Notes under the pieces: model-generated
Seen by the model: only the letters and a program-made list of their open reading frames with translations
What the model was told of the DNA's origin: nothing
Database searches by the model: none
Origin: CAYMWF01 sp964394085 [NCBI: uncultured Gemmatimonadota bacterium]
GTDB lineage: Bacteria > GCA-2686955 > CAYMWF01
Assembly (NCBI GenBank): GCA_964394085.1
Contig: CAYMWF010000001.1
Location: 138,502 to 202,501 of the forward strand
Length of the DNA stretch: 64,000 nt
Reading direction: 5' to 3'
In this document: positions 35,282 to 45,040 of the stretch, piece by piece
Layout of the letters: every line of letters begins with the position of its first letter
Position numbering within the stretch: the first letter of the stretch is position 1
Made by a program: the position numbers and the translations under genes

Positions 35282-36760
35282 TCAGGTTGAGATCGCGTAT
35301 AAATCAAATTCATTACCTTCGTCAGGTTTCTCGGAAGGCTGTTTGAGGTAGAGATGCGGGTGATTAACCAGGAGTGATAGAAGCATCATGAAGATTATCG
35401 CCTCATTCTGGGACTTTGCATACTCTCCCACAAGGTTGGCGATGAATAGAGTCGAGACGGCGGAAAAAAGAAGAACATAGCTCTTCTTTCCCCTGGTGGA
35501 TGTCGCGGAAACCAGGTTTCGACGCATCGTTCGAATCGAGATAAAGATGATTAGCAGGAACAGGAAAAGCCCGATTATCCCTGTTTCCAGGAGTATTGTC
35601 AGGTAGTAACAGTGAGTTCCGACTTCTTCCAGTAGAAGACTTCGGGTGATATCAATTTCCCGTGAGCCCAGATAACCGATCCCGAAAATCATGTTTTTAA
35701 GACTACTCGTATATATATCGAATGCTTCCTGCCAGAACGCGAACCTTGAAATCAGCGTTCCGGGACGGGTTATGCCTTTTGCCAAAAGGTCATCCGAAAT
35801 ATCCGGCGGCACCAGGAATACAGCGGCTCCTGCGATCAGCAGCACAATCAAATAGAGTATAAATTTGCGGCGGTTCGTGAAATAGGAATACAAAAGACTG
35901 CCGCCCAGAACCGCGAACCAGGTCGCCCTCGTGTATGTAATGAATATGGCCAGAAGTATAACGGTACAAGCGGTTAAATATGGAATTTTCAATGTGCCCC
36001 GGCTTTTCACATATCTTCCGCATGCTAAAAAGAAGATTATTCCGAGGATCAGCCCTGCTTGCGGTGCGCTTCCCGTCATACCACCCGCTCTGAACACATT
36101 GAATTCATTTTCCAGCCATGGATACTGTACCAGATCGGGACTGACGAAAAGAGGTTCTTTGAGTATCAGGGATTCATATAACATAACGAAAGCGAGGACA
36201 ACCCCCGCCGTTATGAACATTATTTCCATTATATTAATATGCTGTCTGTTCAGCGGTATCAGTTTGACGCAGAAGTAGAAGAGGAGTGGAACATACAGCA
36301 GATTGTATACTGTCCTCATTATTACTTCGTCCCAGAAGCCGATACAGGAGATGAAAGAATAGACGGACAGCAACAGGAAAACGAATCCCATTCGATCCAT
36401 GGACAAGTTTACATAACGACGAGTGCATATTCCGGTGAAGAGAACAATGGTAAAAAACAGGGAAGCCGCTCGAAATACATCCAGTTGTACGATCGGAATA
36501 CCGAAATCCTTCATCGTGTACCATGGGGGAATGAGGATCAGGAGAGGACAACAGAATATGAGTGCGTTAACCGGTCGTTTGATAAAATTGATCATCAGAG
36601 GCAAAGTAACAAGAAAAGCAATTGCCTTGATTGACTTTTCGGCAGCAAGCATACCGATAATGAATGCGGCAAAAAAAGCATAACCTGCAATGAGAAATCC
36701 CAGCCATCGTCTGTTGTTTGGCAACGTGATCTGAAAATCAAGATTTCTGATAGCAGGCAC
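35282..36760 (-). CDS. O-antigen ligase/polymerase-like membrane protein (Wzy/WaaL type)
   Basis: 492 aa with about 11-12 membrane helices and a long extracytoplasmic loop around residues 320-375. The segment TYTRATWFAVLGGSLL in the middle is the usual Wzy_C/O-antigen-ligase core. Such proteins join O-antigen or other polysaccharide units in the outer layer of the inner membrane. The start is uncertain: the GTG at 36760 overlaps an AGGAGG ribosome site, so translation may begin a few codons later. It stands alone, with no glycosyltransferase genes nearby, and base composition is lower in GC than its neighbours, hinting at transfer. Confidence 0.75.
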   Translation of the reverse strand: MPAIRNLDFQITLPNNRRWLGFLIAGYAFFAAFIIGMLAAEKSIKAIAFLVTLPLMINFIKRPVNALIFCCPLLILIPPWYTMKDFGIPIVQLDVFRAASLFFTIVLFTGICTRRYVNLSMDRMGFVFLLLSVYSFISCIGFWDEVIMRTVYNLLYVPLLFYFCVKLIPLNRQHINIMEIMFITAGVVLAFVMLYESLILKEPLFVSPDLVQYPWLENEFNVFRAGGMTGSAPQAGLILGIIFFLACGRYVKSRGTLKIPYLTACTVILLAIFITYTRATWFAVLGGSLLYSYFTNRRKFILYLIVLLIAGAAVFLVPPDISDDLLAKGITRPGTLISRFAFWQEAFDIYTSSLKNMIFGIGYLGSREIDITRSLLLEEVGTHCYYLTILLETGIIGLFLFLLIIFISIRTMRRNLVSATSTRGKKSYVLLFSAVSTLFIANLVGEYAKSQNEAIIFMMLLSLLVNHPHLYLKQPSEKPDEGNEFDLYAIST

Positions 36761-36926
36761 CTCCTGTCATTTGTATGCAATATTTCGGATCTGTTCAGAA
36801 ATTCTTGACTCATCGGATTGGAAAAGGTCGTGATTTCAGATAGTATGTCCTGGTTGATACTGCGCTGTCGACCCGGTGAATACCTGATACCGCGTAATAT
36901 CCGGTTTTTGTACAAAGGAGAGAGGA

Positions 36927-37811
36927 ATGTTCAGAATCGGAATCGATTTGGGTGGAACGAAAATTGAAGGGGTCCTGATTGACCCTGATCGAAAAATTGT
37001 CGTCAGAAAACGTAAACCTACTTTGCCCGAAAAAGGCTTCGCCGCGATTATGGACCGAATTGCCGGGCTGGTAGAAGAACTCGAGAGTTTCGCAAGTGAA
37101 TTACCGACCGTCGGCATATGTACCCCAGGCTCGATTTCTCCTCTGACTGGTATGATCCGCAACAGCAATACAATCTGCCTGAATGGTCAGCCGCTTGCAG
37201 AGGAACTTGAAAAACGTATCAACCGGAAAGTGAAGATAGAAAATGACGCAAATTGTTTCGCCATGGCTGAAGCCAGCCTGGGAATCGGGGTCGGATACCG
37301 TATGGTGTTCGGGGTCATTCTGGGAACCGGGGTGGGTGGGGGGATTGTAATTGACGGAGCCTTGCATCGCGGCGCCATGGGTATTGCAGGTGAATGGGGA
37401 CATCATACTCTGTATCCGGATGGCAAACCGTGCTACTGCGGAAGGCGGGGGTGTGTAGAAACCTACCTCAGCGGACCGTCCCTGGTGGACCGATGGCGCA
37501 GACTGTCCGGAGATAGCAGGTCGCTGGAAGAAATATGTGCATTGATCGATACTCCTGAAAAAGAGGAATGGAAACATGGTTTCCTGGAGGATTTCGGGCT
37601 TGCTCTGGCAAATGTGGTCAATATTCTCGATCCCGATATTATCGTACTCGGGGGAGGGGTTTCGAATATACCTTTCTTGTACAATATCGGGAAGGATGCC
37701 CTGATCCGGAATCTGTTCAGCGACCACCCGGATATACCGCTCCTGAAGAATTCACTCGGTGATTCCGCCGGAGTTTTGGGAGCGGCTCTGTTATGGCCCA
37801 ATAGTATCTGA
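36927..37811 (+). CDS. ROK-family sugar kinase
   Basis: A 294-aa kinase with IGIDLGGTKIEGVLID (phosphate-binding), IENDANCFAMAEASLG (catalytic Asp in ENDANC), GTGVGGGIVIDG and the ROK zinc motif GHHTLYPDGKPCYCGRRGCVETYLSG (His, three Cys). All features are intact. The family phosphorylates glucose, fructose, ManNAc or GlcNAc in the cytoplasm; there is no N-terminal HTH, so it is an enzyme, not a repressor. The exact sugar is not assignable. Confidence 0.92.
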   Translation: MFRIGIDLGGTKIEGVLIDPDRKIVVRKRKPTLPEKGFAAIMDRIAGLVEELESFASELPTVGICTPGSISPLTGMIRNSNTICLNGQPLAEELEKRINRKVKIENDANCFAMAEASLGIGVGYRMVFGVILGTGVGGGIVIDGALHRGAMGIAGEWGHHTLYPDGKPCYCGRRGCVETYLSGPSLVDRWRRLSGDSRSLEEICALIDTPEKEEWKHGFLEDFGLALANVVNILDPDIIVLGGGVSNIPFLYNIGKDALIRNLFSDHPDIPLLKNSLGDSAGVLGAALLWPNSI

Positions 37812-37895
37812 TCCGACTGTCCTGACCAGCGAATTCGTATGCTTGAGCAAGTTACCGGACAGGTGCTCCGCGGTACTGGTGTGCTATTCCCAATA

Positions 37896-37924
37896 TTGAC
37901 AAATTGGACACTTCTGTGTAGACT
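37896..37924 (+). promoter_or_regulatory. Predicted promoter of the two-component cluster
   Basis: TTGACA (37896-37901), 17 bp, TAGACT (37919-37924), 88 bp upstream of the first sensor kinase gene. Confidence 0.55.
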
Positions 37925-38012
37925 TTTCATATAGTCCAGATGGGAATTCCAATGATTTGATTAAATTTGTTCAACGGATTTTGAACGGGAATTATATCAG
38001 CCGGAGAAGGTC

Positions 38013-40760
38013 ATGAAAAAGCGGTCCCTGGGAAATTCTCCAAAAGCAGCGGTAAAGAAGAAGACACGTGTCATCAAACAGGAGGGGGCTTCAAAGCATA
38101 AAGCAAGCGTCGAAAGATACAGATCTCTTGTCGAGATGACAAGCGACTGGCTCTGGGAAGTTGACGAAAAAGGGACATATACTTATTCCAGTCCAAAGAT
38201 CCGCGAGCTCCTGGGATACGAACCGGAAGAGGTGATCGGCAAAACTCCTTTCGACCTGATGCCGCCTGAAGAGGCTGAGCGGGTGCTGAAACTGTTCAGG
38301 GCCATCACCGAATCAAAGGGAGCGTTCGATCGGCTGGAGAACACGAACCTTCACAAGGACGGACGGCTCGTTGTTCTTGAAACGAGCGGAGTACCGATTT
38401 TCGATACTCACGGGAACTATCGGGGATACAGGGGAATCGACAGAGATATCACAGAAAGGAAGAAGATCCTGGATGAACTCCGGGAGCACCATTACAACCT
38501 TGCGGAACAGGTTCGGCTGCGGACCGCGGAGTTCGAACAGAGTAATGCAGACCTTAAGAAGGAGATCGAGGAGCGCGAAAAAACTGAAGTAAAGCTTCAG
38601 CAGCATCGGAATTGGCTCAAGGTGACGCTTTCAAGTATAGGAGACGCAGTCATAGCTGCAGATCTGGATGAGAAAGTTTCCTTTTTGAACGAGGAAGCGG
38701 AAAGATTAACCGGGTGGTCCGCCAGCGACGCAATCGGACAATCGGTAGAAAAAGTTTTCAAAATAATAAATGAGCAAACGAAAAAGACTGTTGAAAGCCC
38801 TGTCAGGAAAGTGCTTGCGGAGGGGAAAGTCGTCGGTCTCGCCAATGATACACTTCTGATTTCGCGTGAGGATAAAAAAACACCGATTGCTGACAGTGGT
38901 TCACCTATTCTCGATGAGAACGGTAAGCTTTATGGTGTCGTGCTGGTATTCAGAGACGTTACGGAGCACAAACGTATACAAGGGGAACTGAAGAATTATA
39001 CCGAGAAGCTTGAAAAAATGGTCGAAAAGCGAACCCTCAATCTGGAGAACGCCAACATCAAGCTGAGAAAAGAAGTCGAGGCTCACAGGAAAGCAAAAAA
39101 TAAACTGCAGTTGTCCGAACGGGAACTGGCACTCAGAAACAACATTGCCCGTGTGTTTCTTACAAAGCCCGATGAGACAATGTATGGCGAAGTACTCCAT
39201 ATAATTCTGGAATACATGGATAGTAAATACGGCACCTTCGGGTATATCGACGAACAGGGTGATCTGGTGGTTCCTTCGATGACCAGAGACATCTGGGAAA
39301 AATGCAACATACCCGAGAAAGACATCATATTTCCCAGGAATGAATGGGGTGATGCCAGCTGGTGCCGGGCTATCATAGAGAAAAAATCCAATTATTTGAA
39401 TGAAATCTCGACAAAAACGCCCCCTGGTCATGTACCCATCTCAAAGCATATCTCGATACCTATCGTTCATAAAGGTGAAGCCGTAGGACTCCTGCAGGTT
39501 GCGAACAGAAAGGTGGATTATAATTCGGCGGATGTAGAGACGCTGGAAACAATCGCCGGCTTTATTGCACCCATACTCAGTGCAAGATTACTGGAAGAAA
39601 AGCAAGCCAGGGAGCGCAGGCAGGCAGAGGCTGCCCTGGCTGAGAGCGAAAAACGGCTGACGACCATTTTCGATACGGTACAGGCCGGAATAATTATTAT
39701 TGATGCTGAAACGCGCAAGATTGCCGATGCGAATCCGGTGGCAGTAGGAATGATCGGCGCAACTCGGGATGAGATTATCGGCAGGAATTGCCACAAGTTC
39801 ATCTGCCCCGCCGAGCTCGGAGAATGCCCGATCCTGGATCTTGGAGAAACCTGTGACAAATCGGAACAGGTTCTTTTGGCCGCCGACGGTAAGGTGATTC
39901 CGGTGCTCAAGAATGTAACTTCAATGGAGTTCGCCGGACGACAATACCTGTTGGACAGTTTTATCGATATTTCTGAAATCAAGCAGGCTGAACTGAAATT
40001 GATGGAATACTCCGAAAACCTGGAAGAGATGGTGGAGGTGCGGACAGCGGAACTTGCAGAAGCGCAGGAACAGCTCCTCAAGAATGAGAAACTGGCGGTT
40101 CTTGGGCAGCTTGCCGGGGGTGTCGGCCATGAACTGCGAAACCCGCTCGGAGTAATGAAGAATACCGCGTATTTCCTGAACCTGGTGCTCGAAAATATTC
40201 CTGAAAAGGCGAAACAGCACCTAGAAATCTTCAACAGGCAGATCAACATAGCGGATGAAATCATATCGAACCTTCTCGACTTTGCGACGATTAAACCGCC
40301 AACCCTGGAAATTACCCCGGTGAAAATGATGATCGAGCGTGCAATCGAGGAAACGGACATTTCATCCGATCTTGTTCTCGATCTTAACTTACCGTCGGAC
40401 GTAGGGGCCGTGCATGTAGATCCGATCCAGATCCACAGCGTCCTTCTGAACCTGTTTCAGAACTCGGTACAGGCGATGCCGGAGGGTGGTGAGTTGTCGA
40501 TATCCTCATGCAGGCTCGAAGGAAACCTGGAAATTTCCATTGCAGATACCGGGTGCGGCGTCCCCCCTGAATTGATGGATAAGATTTTTGAACCTTTAAT
40601 AACAACAAAGCCGAAAGGAATCGGTTTGGGATTGGCAATCTGCAGAAGCCTCGTGAATGCGAATAAGGGGCAAATCTCCCTGGCAAGCAAGAGTGGTGAA
40701 GGAACAGTCGTACGTCTTGTTTTACCTGCAATTGAAACTGGAGATCGTGATGAAGGATAA
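38013..40760 (+). CDS. PAS-PAS-GAF-PAS sensor histidine kinase
   Basis: A 915-aa soluble kinase with no membrane segments. Order: PAS1 (about 30-150, WLWEVDEKGTYTYSSPKIRELLGYEP), PAS2 (about 200-320, VIAADLDEKVSFLNEEAERLTGW), coiled linkers ending in KRTLNLENAN, GAF (about 370-525), PAS3 (about 545-665, GIIIIDAETRKIADANPVAV), HisKA with GHELRNPLG, and HATPase with NLFQNSVQAMPEGG (N box), DTGCG (G1) and KGIGLGLAIC (G2). It senses a cytoplasmic signal (redox, light or small ligand) and autophosphorylates on the His of GHELRNP. The next receiver gene overlaps it by 11 bp, indicating one operon. Confidence 0.95.
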   Translation: MKKRSLGNSPKAAVKKKTRVIKQEGASKHKASVERYRSLVEMTSDWLWEVDEKGTYTYSSPKIRELLGYEPEEVIGKTPFDLMPPEEAERVLKLFRAITESKGAFDRLENTNLHKDGRLVVLETSGVPIFDTHGNYRGYRGIDRDITERKKILDELREHHYNLAEQVRLRTAEFEQSNADLKKEIEEREKTEVKLQQHRNWLKVTLSSIGDAVIAADLDEKVSFLNEEAERLTGWSASDAIGQSVEKVFKIINEQTKKTVESPVRKVLAEGKVVGLANDTLLISREDKKTPIADSGSPILDENGKLYGVVLVFRDVTEHKRIQGELKNYTEKLEKMVEKRTLNLENANIKLRKEVEAHRKAKNKLQLSERELALRNNIARVFLTKPDETMYGEVLHIILEYMDSKYGTFGYIDEQGDLVVPSMTRDIWEKCNIPEKDIIFPRNEWGDASWCRAIIEKKSNYLNEISTKTPPGHVPISKHISIPIVHKGEAVGLLQVANRKVDYNSADVETLETIAGFIAPILSARLLEEKQARERRQAEAALAESEKRLTTIFDTVQAGIIIIDAETRKIADANPVAVGMIGATRDEIIGRNCHKFICPAELGECPILDLGETCDKSEQVLLAADGKVIPVLKNVTSMEFAGRQYLLDSFIDISEIKQAELKLMEYSENLEEMVEVRTAELAEAQEQLLKNEKLAVLGQLAGGVGHELRNPLGVMKNTAYFLNLVLENIPEKAKQHLEIFNRQINIADEIISNLLDFATIKPPTLEITPVKMMIERAIEETDISSDLVLDLNLPSDVGAVHVDPIQIHSVLLNLFQNSVQAMPEGGELSISSCRLEGNLEISIADTGCGVPPELMDKIFEPLITTKPKGIGLGLAICRSLVNANKGQISLASKSGEGTVVRLVLPAIETGDRDEG

Positions 40761-41493
40761 TCTACATGTTCTCATCGTGGACGACGACGAAGGCATGACT
40801 ACAACTCTGAAGGATATACTTGAATTCAAGGATTATTTCGTTGAAGTCGCTAATTCCGGTCATGAAGCTATTGAGAAGGTTAAAGAATCCGTATTCGATT
40901 GTATCTTCATGGATATCCTAATGCCGGGCATGGACGGCGTCGAGGCATTTAAGCGGATCAAACAGCATGTACCCGATTGCCTGGTAGTGATGATGACTGC
41001 ATATGCTCTGCAGGATTTGATCGAGGAGGCGAAAAGGGAAGGCGCTCTTACAGTAATCAAAAAACCTGTTGATCCCGCACGGCTGGTCGAGATGCTTGAA
41101 ACCATTAAACTGGGATCTTCAGTTATTGTAGTCGACGAGGATGAAGAATTCTGCAAAACACTCTGTCATCTGCTCGAGTCGAAGGGGTGTTCGATCGCCT
41201 TTACAAAAAGCGGTAAAGAAGCAATCGATCTCGTTCAGCAGAGTATGTTTGATTTCATCATCCTGAATGCAGCCTTCCTTCACGACACTGAAGTGGATGT
41301 CCTCGGTGCTGTTCGAAAGTTCAACCCGAGTATCGCTGTTATTCTGCTGAGCGGCGATGAGGCTGAGGAACTTGAACTGGCGGCTGAGCAGTTAGATACA
41401 TCCTACGCCGTTCTGAAGAAGCCATATGCAATGGATAAAGTACTCGAGATCCTCCAAGTAGTCAGGAGGAAGAAATTGATAGACACCTTATAA
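40750..41493 (+). CDS. Tandem receiver-domain response regulator; second receiver degenerate
   Basis: 247 aa made of two CheY-like domains and nothing else. The first (1-118) is complete: D11/D12 acidic pair, phospho-acceptor D55 in CIFMDIL, Thr in MTAYA and K105. The second (about 123-240) keeps an acidic patch (VDEDEEF) and the KKP Lys, but has N173 in FIILNAAF where the phospho-acceptor Asp should be, so it cannot be phosphorylated there. It likely acts as a phosphate shuttle or a dimerisation/inhibitory module. It overlaps the sensor kinase upstream. Confidence 0.92.
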   Translation: MKDNLHVLIVDDDEGMTTTLKDILEFKDYFVEVANSGHEAIEKVKESVFDCIFMDILMPGMDGVEAFKRIKQHVPDCLVVMMTAYALQDLIEEAKREGALTVIKKPVDPARLVEMLETIKLGSSVIVVDEDEEFCKTLCHLLESKGCSIAFTKSGKEAIDLVQQSMFDFIILNAAFLHDTEVDVLGAVRKFNPSIAVILLSGDEAEELELAAEQLDTSYAVLKKPYAMDKVLEILQVVRRKKLIDTL

Positions 41494-41505
41494 CGAGGGG
41501 AAGAA

Positions 41506-42753
41506 GTGCCGGAACGAACAAAAATTCTCATCGTGGATGATGATCCCGGAATGCGCAGCACGTTGTTCGATATCCTTGAATACAAAGGATACTTGCCACT
41601 GACCGCTTCCACCGGGAGAGAAGCGCTGGATCACCTTACTGAAACCGAATTCGCAACCCTCCTCCTGGACCTGCAGCTTCCCGATATGCCCGGTTCAAAG
41701 CTGCTCGAACATTTCAATTCGATATCACCCGATACCGAGGTTATTATTATTACTGGCCATGCGACGCTGAAAAGCGCCATGGAGGCGGTTCAGCATAATG
41801 TATTCGCCTACCTGGAGAAGCCCGTTGATCCTGACAGACTGCTGGTAACAATCCGCAATTCCGAAGAGAAGAGACGACTTATCCTTGAAAACAGGAGACT
41901 TTTGGAGGAGCTCAGGATTGCCAACGAAAGGCTCGAAACGAAAGTAGAAGAGCGGACCAGGGAACTTGCCAAGGCATATGATGAGCTTCGTGAGCTCGAT
42001 CGATTGAAAGCGGCTTTTATTGATGTGACATCACATGAACTCAGAACACCTCTGACAGTGATTGAAACCATGGTTGCTATCTTCGAGAGCATGTCGACCA
42101 AGGAGAATAAAAATCTGACGCAGACGCTGCAGGTTACAGCTCGAGCCTCGAACCGTTTGAAAAAACTGGTAACCCGGATATCGGGTTTCGCAAGAATGGA
42201 CGAATTTGCAGGTCAGCTCGACCTTTCACTCGTCCAGCCCGAAAAATTGGTTAACAATGTAATAAGCGATGTATCCCCATTCATTGAGTCCCGTGAGCAG
42301 AAACTGTCGGTTGATGTCCCTGAGGGGATTCCTTCGGTTCCCCTGGACACGAATAAGATTCGGGATGTTCTTCTGAATTTGATGATGAATGCGATCAAAT
42401 TCACGCCAGACAAGGGTGAAATCAGGCTGTCGGTAAGAGATGCGGGTGAAGGGCGAGTCGAGTTCCGGGTGAGTGATACCGGGATTGGAATCCGGGATGA
42501 GGACAAACCGCACATATTCAATGAATTCTTCACAAGTCTCGAAACACTGCACCATTCGTCCGGCGACTATCAATTCGATACGAGGGGTATTGGGCTGGGT
42601 CTGGCAATAGTTAAAAAGTTCGTCGAGATGCATGGGGGGAAAGTAGGTCTGGAAAGTTCCTTCGAGGAAGGATCCTCATTCTGGTTCATTTTACCCTGTG
42701 ACAGGTACCAGGAACCTGAGGAGCAAAGCCCCAACGCGGGTGAGTTCAATTAG
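41506..42753 (+). CDS. Receiver-histidine kinase hybrid (REC-HisKA-HATPase)
   Basis: A 415-aa protein starting at GTG 41506, 12 bp after the tandem receiver. A receiver (1-120, phospho-acceptor D55 in LLLDLQLP) precedes a coiled linker and a HisKA domain with SHELRTPLT (H177), then a HATPase domain with NLMMNAIKF, DTGIG and GIGLGLAIV. The receiver at the N-terminus means its kinase is controlled by an upstream phosphate donor. No membrane helix or output DNA-binding domain is seen. Its end overlaps the next gene by 1 nt. Confidence 0.94.
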   Translation: MPERTKILIVDDDPGMRSTLFDILEYKGYLPLTASTGREALDHLTETEFATLLLDLQLPDMPGSKLLEHFNSISPDTEVIIITGHATLKSAMEAVQHNVFAYLEKPVDPDRLLVTIRNSEEKRRLILENRRLLEELRIANERLETKVEERTRELAKAYDELRELDRLKAAFIDVTSHELRTPLTVIETMVAIFESMSTKENKNLTQTLQVTARASNRLKKLVTRISGFARMDEFAGQLDLSLVQPEKLVNNVISDVSPFIESREQKLSVDVPEGIPSVPLDTNKIRDVLLNLMMNAIKFTPDKGEIRLSVRDAGEGRVEFRVSDTGIGIRDEDKPHIFNEFFTSLETLHHSSGDYQFDTRGIGLGLAIVKKFVEMHGGKVGLESSFEEGSSFWFILPCDRYQEPEEQSPNAGEFN

Positions 42754-44354
42754 TGAGCATAGAAAAGGCGATTGCGAGGAAGGATATGATGACAGGATCA
42801 GGGAAGATTCTGATAGTTGACGACTCTCCTGATATGCGGAGGACTCTGTCCGATACGTTAAGACTGGAAGGGTTCACCGCGTTCACGGTCGAGAGTGCCG
42901 AAGATGCACTGATTTATCTGGAAAACAATGAAATCGCCGTTGTAATTCTTGATTTAAAACTCCCGAAGATGTCCGGTATGAGTATGCTGGAACGCTTGAA
43001 ATCGGTATCACCCGATACCGAGGTGATCATTCTTACCGGTTATGGTTCGCTGCCGACCGCCATCGAGGCGATAAAAAGAGATGTGTTTGCATACATAGAA
43101 AAACCCGCTGATCCCGAGCAGGTGATTTCCACCGTCGGAAAGGCGATTGAAAAGCGTTGGCTTATAATGGAAAACGCCAGGCTGACGAGAGAATTGGCAG
43201 CCTCAAATAGGAGGTTGGAGAGAAGAATCGCCGAACGCACTCGCAGCCTGGCTTTCGAGAAAGCAAGGATTGAAGCGATTATCAACAGCCAGTCAGAGGC
43301 TGTCGTGATGTTCGACAGGGAGCGCCGTATCGCTTCTTTGAATAAAGCAGCTGAACGGATGTTCGATTTAACCGGAGTCGATCTGGTCGGAAAAACGCTT
43401 GAAGAACAAAAAGGAAATCCGAGCAGGGGCGTGACCGCGCTGAGAATGACCGTCGGAGACCGTCGGAAGGTGAAGGAACCGGTGTCTCATGACAGGCGGA
43501 AGCCAAGGCCTTATGACCCTTTATGGCGAAAAGAAGTTATCATCGAACCGAAGCATACGGTTCTCGATGTAGCTTCCGTTCCTGTCCTGGGTCAGGAAGA
43601 TTTGTACATCGGAAGAGCGTTTATCGCACATGATATCACGAAAGAAAAAGAAATAAATGCTCTGAAAGATGAATTCATGGGCCTGGTCTCGCACGAACTG
43701 CGCTCTCCGCTGTCGACGGTTGCCATGACTCTCGACATTCTCGAAAGCGGCAAACTGGGAGAACTGCGCGAAAAACAGCGTAAACCGGTTGAGATTGCAT
43801 TAAGACAATGCCGGATGATGGCAGATCTGATCGACAAGTTTCTGGATATCTCCAGCATCGAGGCTGATGCGGCCAGGCCGAAACGGCAACGTGTCGATAT
43901 CTACCGAATCATTACTCAGGCTGTTCAAGGGATTCAACCCGGGGCGAGAAGAAAAGAGATAGATATTCTTACCAATCCCGGCGGGAATACCGACTTCGTT
44001 TATGCAGATAAAGAACAGCTCCTGAGAGTCTGTATGATTTTACTCGATAATGCTGTCAAGTATACTCCCCCCGGTGGAGAAGTTCTCGTGAGTACCAAAG
44101 TCACCGGTAAACAGATCAGGATCGATGTTGCCGATAACGGTCCCGGTGTTCCGGAGTCTGAGCACGCCAAGGTATTCGAGAAATTCTACAGGGGTAGCCG
44201 TACAACATCCTCTTCACAAAGAGGGAGCGGTCTGGGTCTGTCTCTTGCAAAACTGATAGTAACAAAACACAAAGGAGAGATCGGCGTGGCATCTCGATCC
44301 GGGGGTGGGAGTATATTCTGGTTTTCTATTCCGCTTACGAAAGTTTCCGGTTGA
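42753..44354 (+). CDS. Receiver-PAS-histidine kinase hybrid
   Basis: A 533-aa protein if started at GTG 42753. ATG codons at 42786/42789 have a good GAGGAAGG ribosome site, so the shorter form starting MMTGSGKI is at least as likely. Order: receiver (acceptor D67 in VILDLKLP), coiled linker, PAS domain (about 172-300), HisKA with SHELRSPLS, HATPase with ILLDNAVKY, DNGPG and GSGLGLSLA. The layout repeats that of the preceding gene, with the extra PAS. It should receive phosphate from the first kinase and/or sense its own signal. It ends 6 bp before the convergent receiver gene. Confidence 0.93.
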   Translation: MSIEKAIARKDMMTGSGKILIVDDSPDMRRTLSDTLRLEGFTAFTVESAEDALIYLENNEIAVVILDLKLPKMSGMSMLERLKSVSPDTEVIILTGYGSLPTAIEAIKRDVFAYIEKPADPEQVISTVGKAIEKRWLIMENARLTRELAASNRRLERRIAERTRSLAFEKARIEAIINSQSEAVVMFDRERRIASLNKAAERMFDLTGVDLVGKTLEEQKGNPSRGVTALRMTVGDRRKVKEPVSHDRRKPRPYDPLWRKEVIIEPKHTVLDVASVPVLGQEDLYIGRAFIAHDITKEKEINALKDEFMGLVSHELRSPLSTVAMTLDILESGKLGELREKQRKPVEIALRQCRMMADLIDKFLDISSIEADAARPKRQRVDIYRIITQAVQGIQPGARRKEIDILTNPGGNTDFVYADKEQLLRVCMILLDNAVKYTPPGGEVLVSTKVTGKQIRIDVADNGPGVPESEHAKVFEKFYRGSRTTSSSQRGSGLGLSLAKLIVTKHKGEIGVASRSGGGSIFWFSIPLTKVSG

Positions 44355-44360
44355 AGTTAA

Positions 44361-44741
44361 TTATGATTCTTTCAGCAGCTTCTTTATCTTTTGATGCAGC
44401 CTCTCAGGCTCGAAAGGCTTGGTTAGATAGTCGTCGGCGCTAGCCTTGAAGCCTTCATCGATGTCGGCAATCGCCGACTTCGCAGAGAGCATCAAGATGG
44501 GGATATCCTTGGTGTTTCTATCGCGCTTCAGGCGCCTGCAAACTCGATATCCACTCATTTTCGGAAGCATAATATCCAGAACTATTAAGTCAGGATGTAT
44601 ATCTTTCGCCATATTCTCTCCGGTTCGCCCGTTGTATGCCGTGTGAATCTGATAATCGTATTCTTCCAGGTAGAGTGCGATTATCTCAACCAGAGAACGG
44701 TCATCGTCGACGATTAGCAGGCTTTTTTTCTTTTTCGGCAT
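44361..44741 (-). CDS. Single-domain response regulator (CheY-like)
   Basis: 126 aa from ATG 44741, chosen because AAGGAGG lies 6 bases upstream. A complete receiver: VDDD acidic pair, phospho-acceptor D56 in IVLDIMLP, Ser in LSAKS and the Lys of TKPF. No output domain. It faces the two-component operon across a 6-bp gap, so the two transcripts end against each other. It may be the terminal partner of the chain or act on another protein. Confidence 0.94.
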   Translation of the reverse strand: MPKKKKSLLIVDDDRSLVEIIALYLEEYDYQIHTAYNGRTGENMAKDIHPDLIVLDIMLPKMSGYRVCRRLKRDRNTKDIPILMLSAKSAIADIDEGFKASADDYLTKPFEPERLHQKIKKLLKES

Positions 44742-44979
44742 ACGAACCTCCTTTTTCCCATGTGCCTTCACGTGGCCTTGCCGTGCGAAATCAATCAGGG
44801 TTCCCATCAGAAGGCGTTCTCAATCCAACTGTTTAAGAATAAGCACCGAAGCTTGAAAAAGCAACATGATTGTTCTCGAGCGGATCTCCAATTGCCGTCG
44901 TAATCTCGTGCCCGGATAAATTGAGAAGTTGGATTAAGCCTTTATGCTGCCGGTTAAATGGGTGAAAGCCATATCGATA

Positions 44980-45009
44980 TTGACATTAATTCGGCTTCTG
45001 TGGTACTGT
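44980..45009 (+). promoter_or_regulatory. Predicted promoter of the phosphatase/thiolase operon
   Basis: A perfect TTGACA (44980-44985) and TACTGT (45004-45009) are 18 bp apart, 31 bp upstream of the TTG start. Confidence 0.55.
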
Positions 45010-45040
45010 CTCCAGCCTTGAGCGTGAGGAGGGAACAGCA

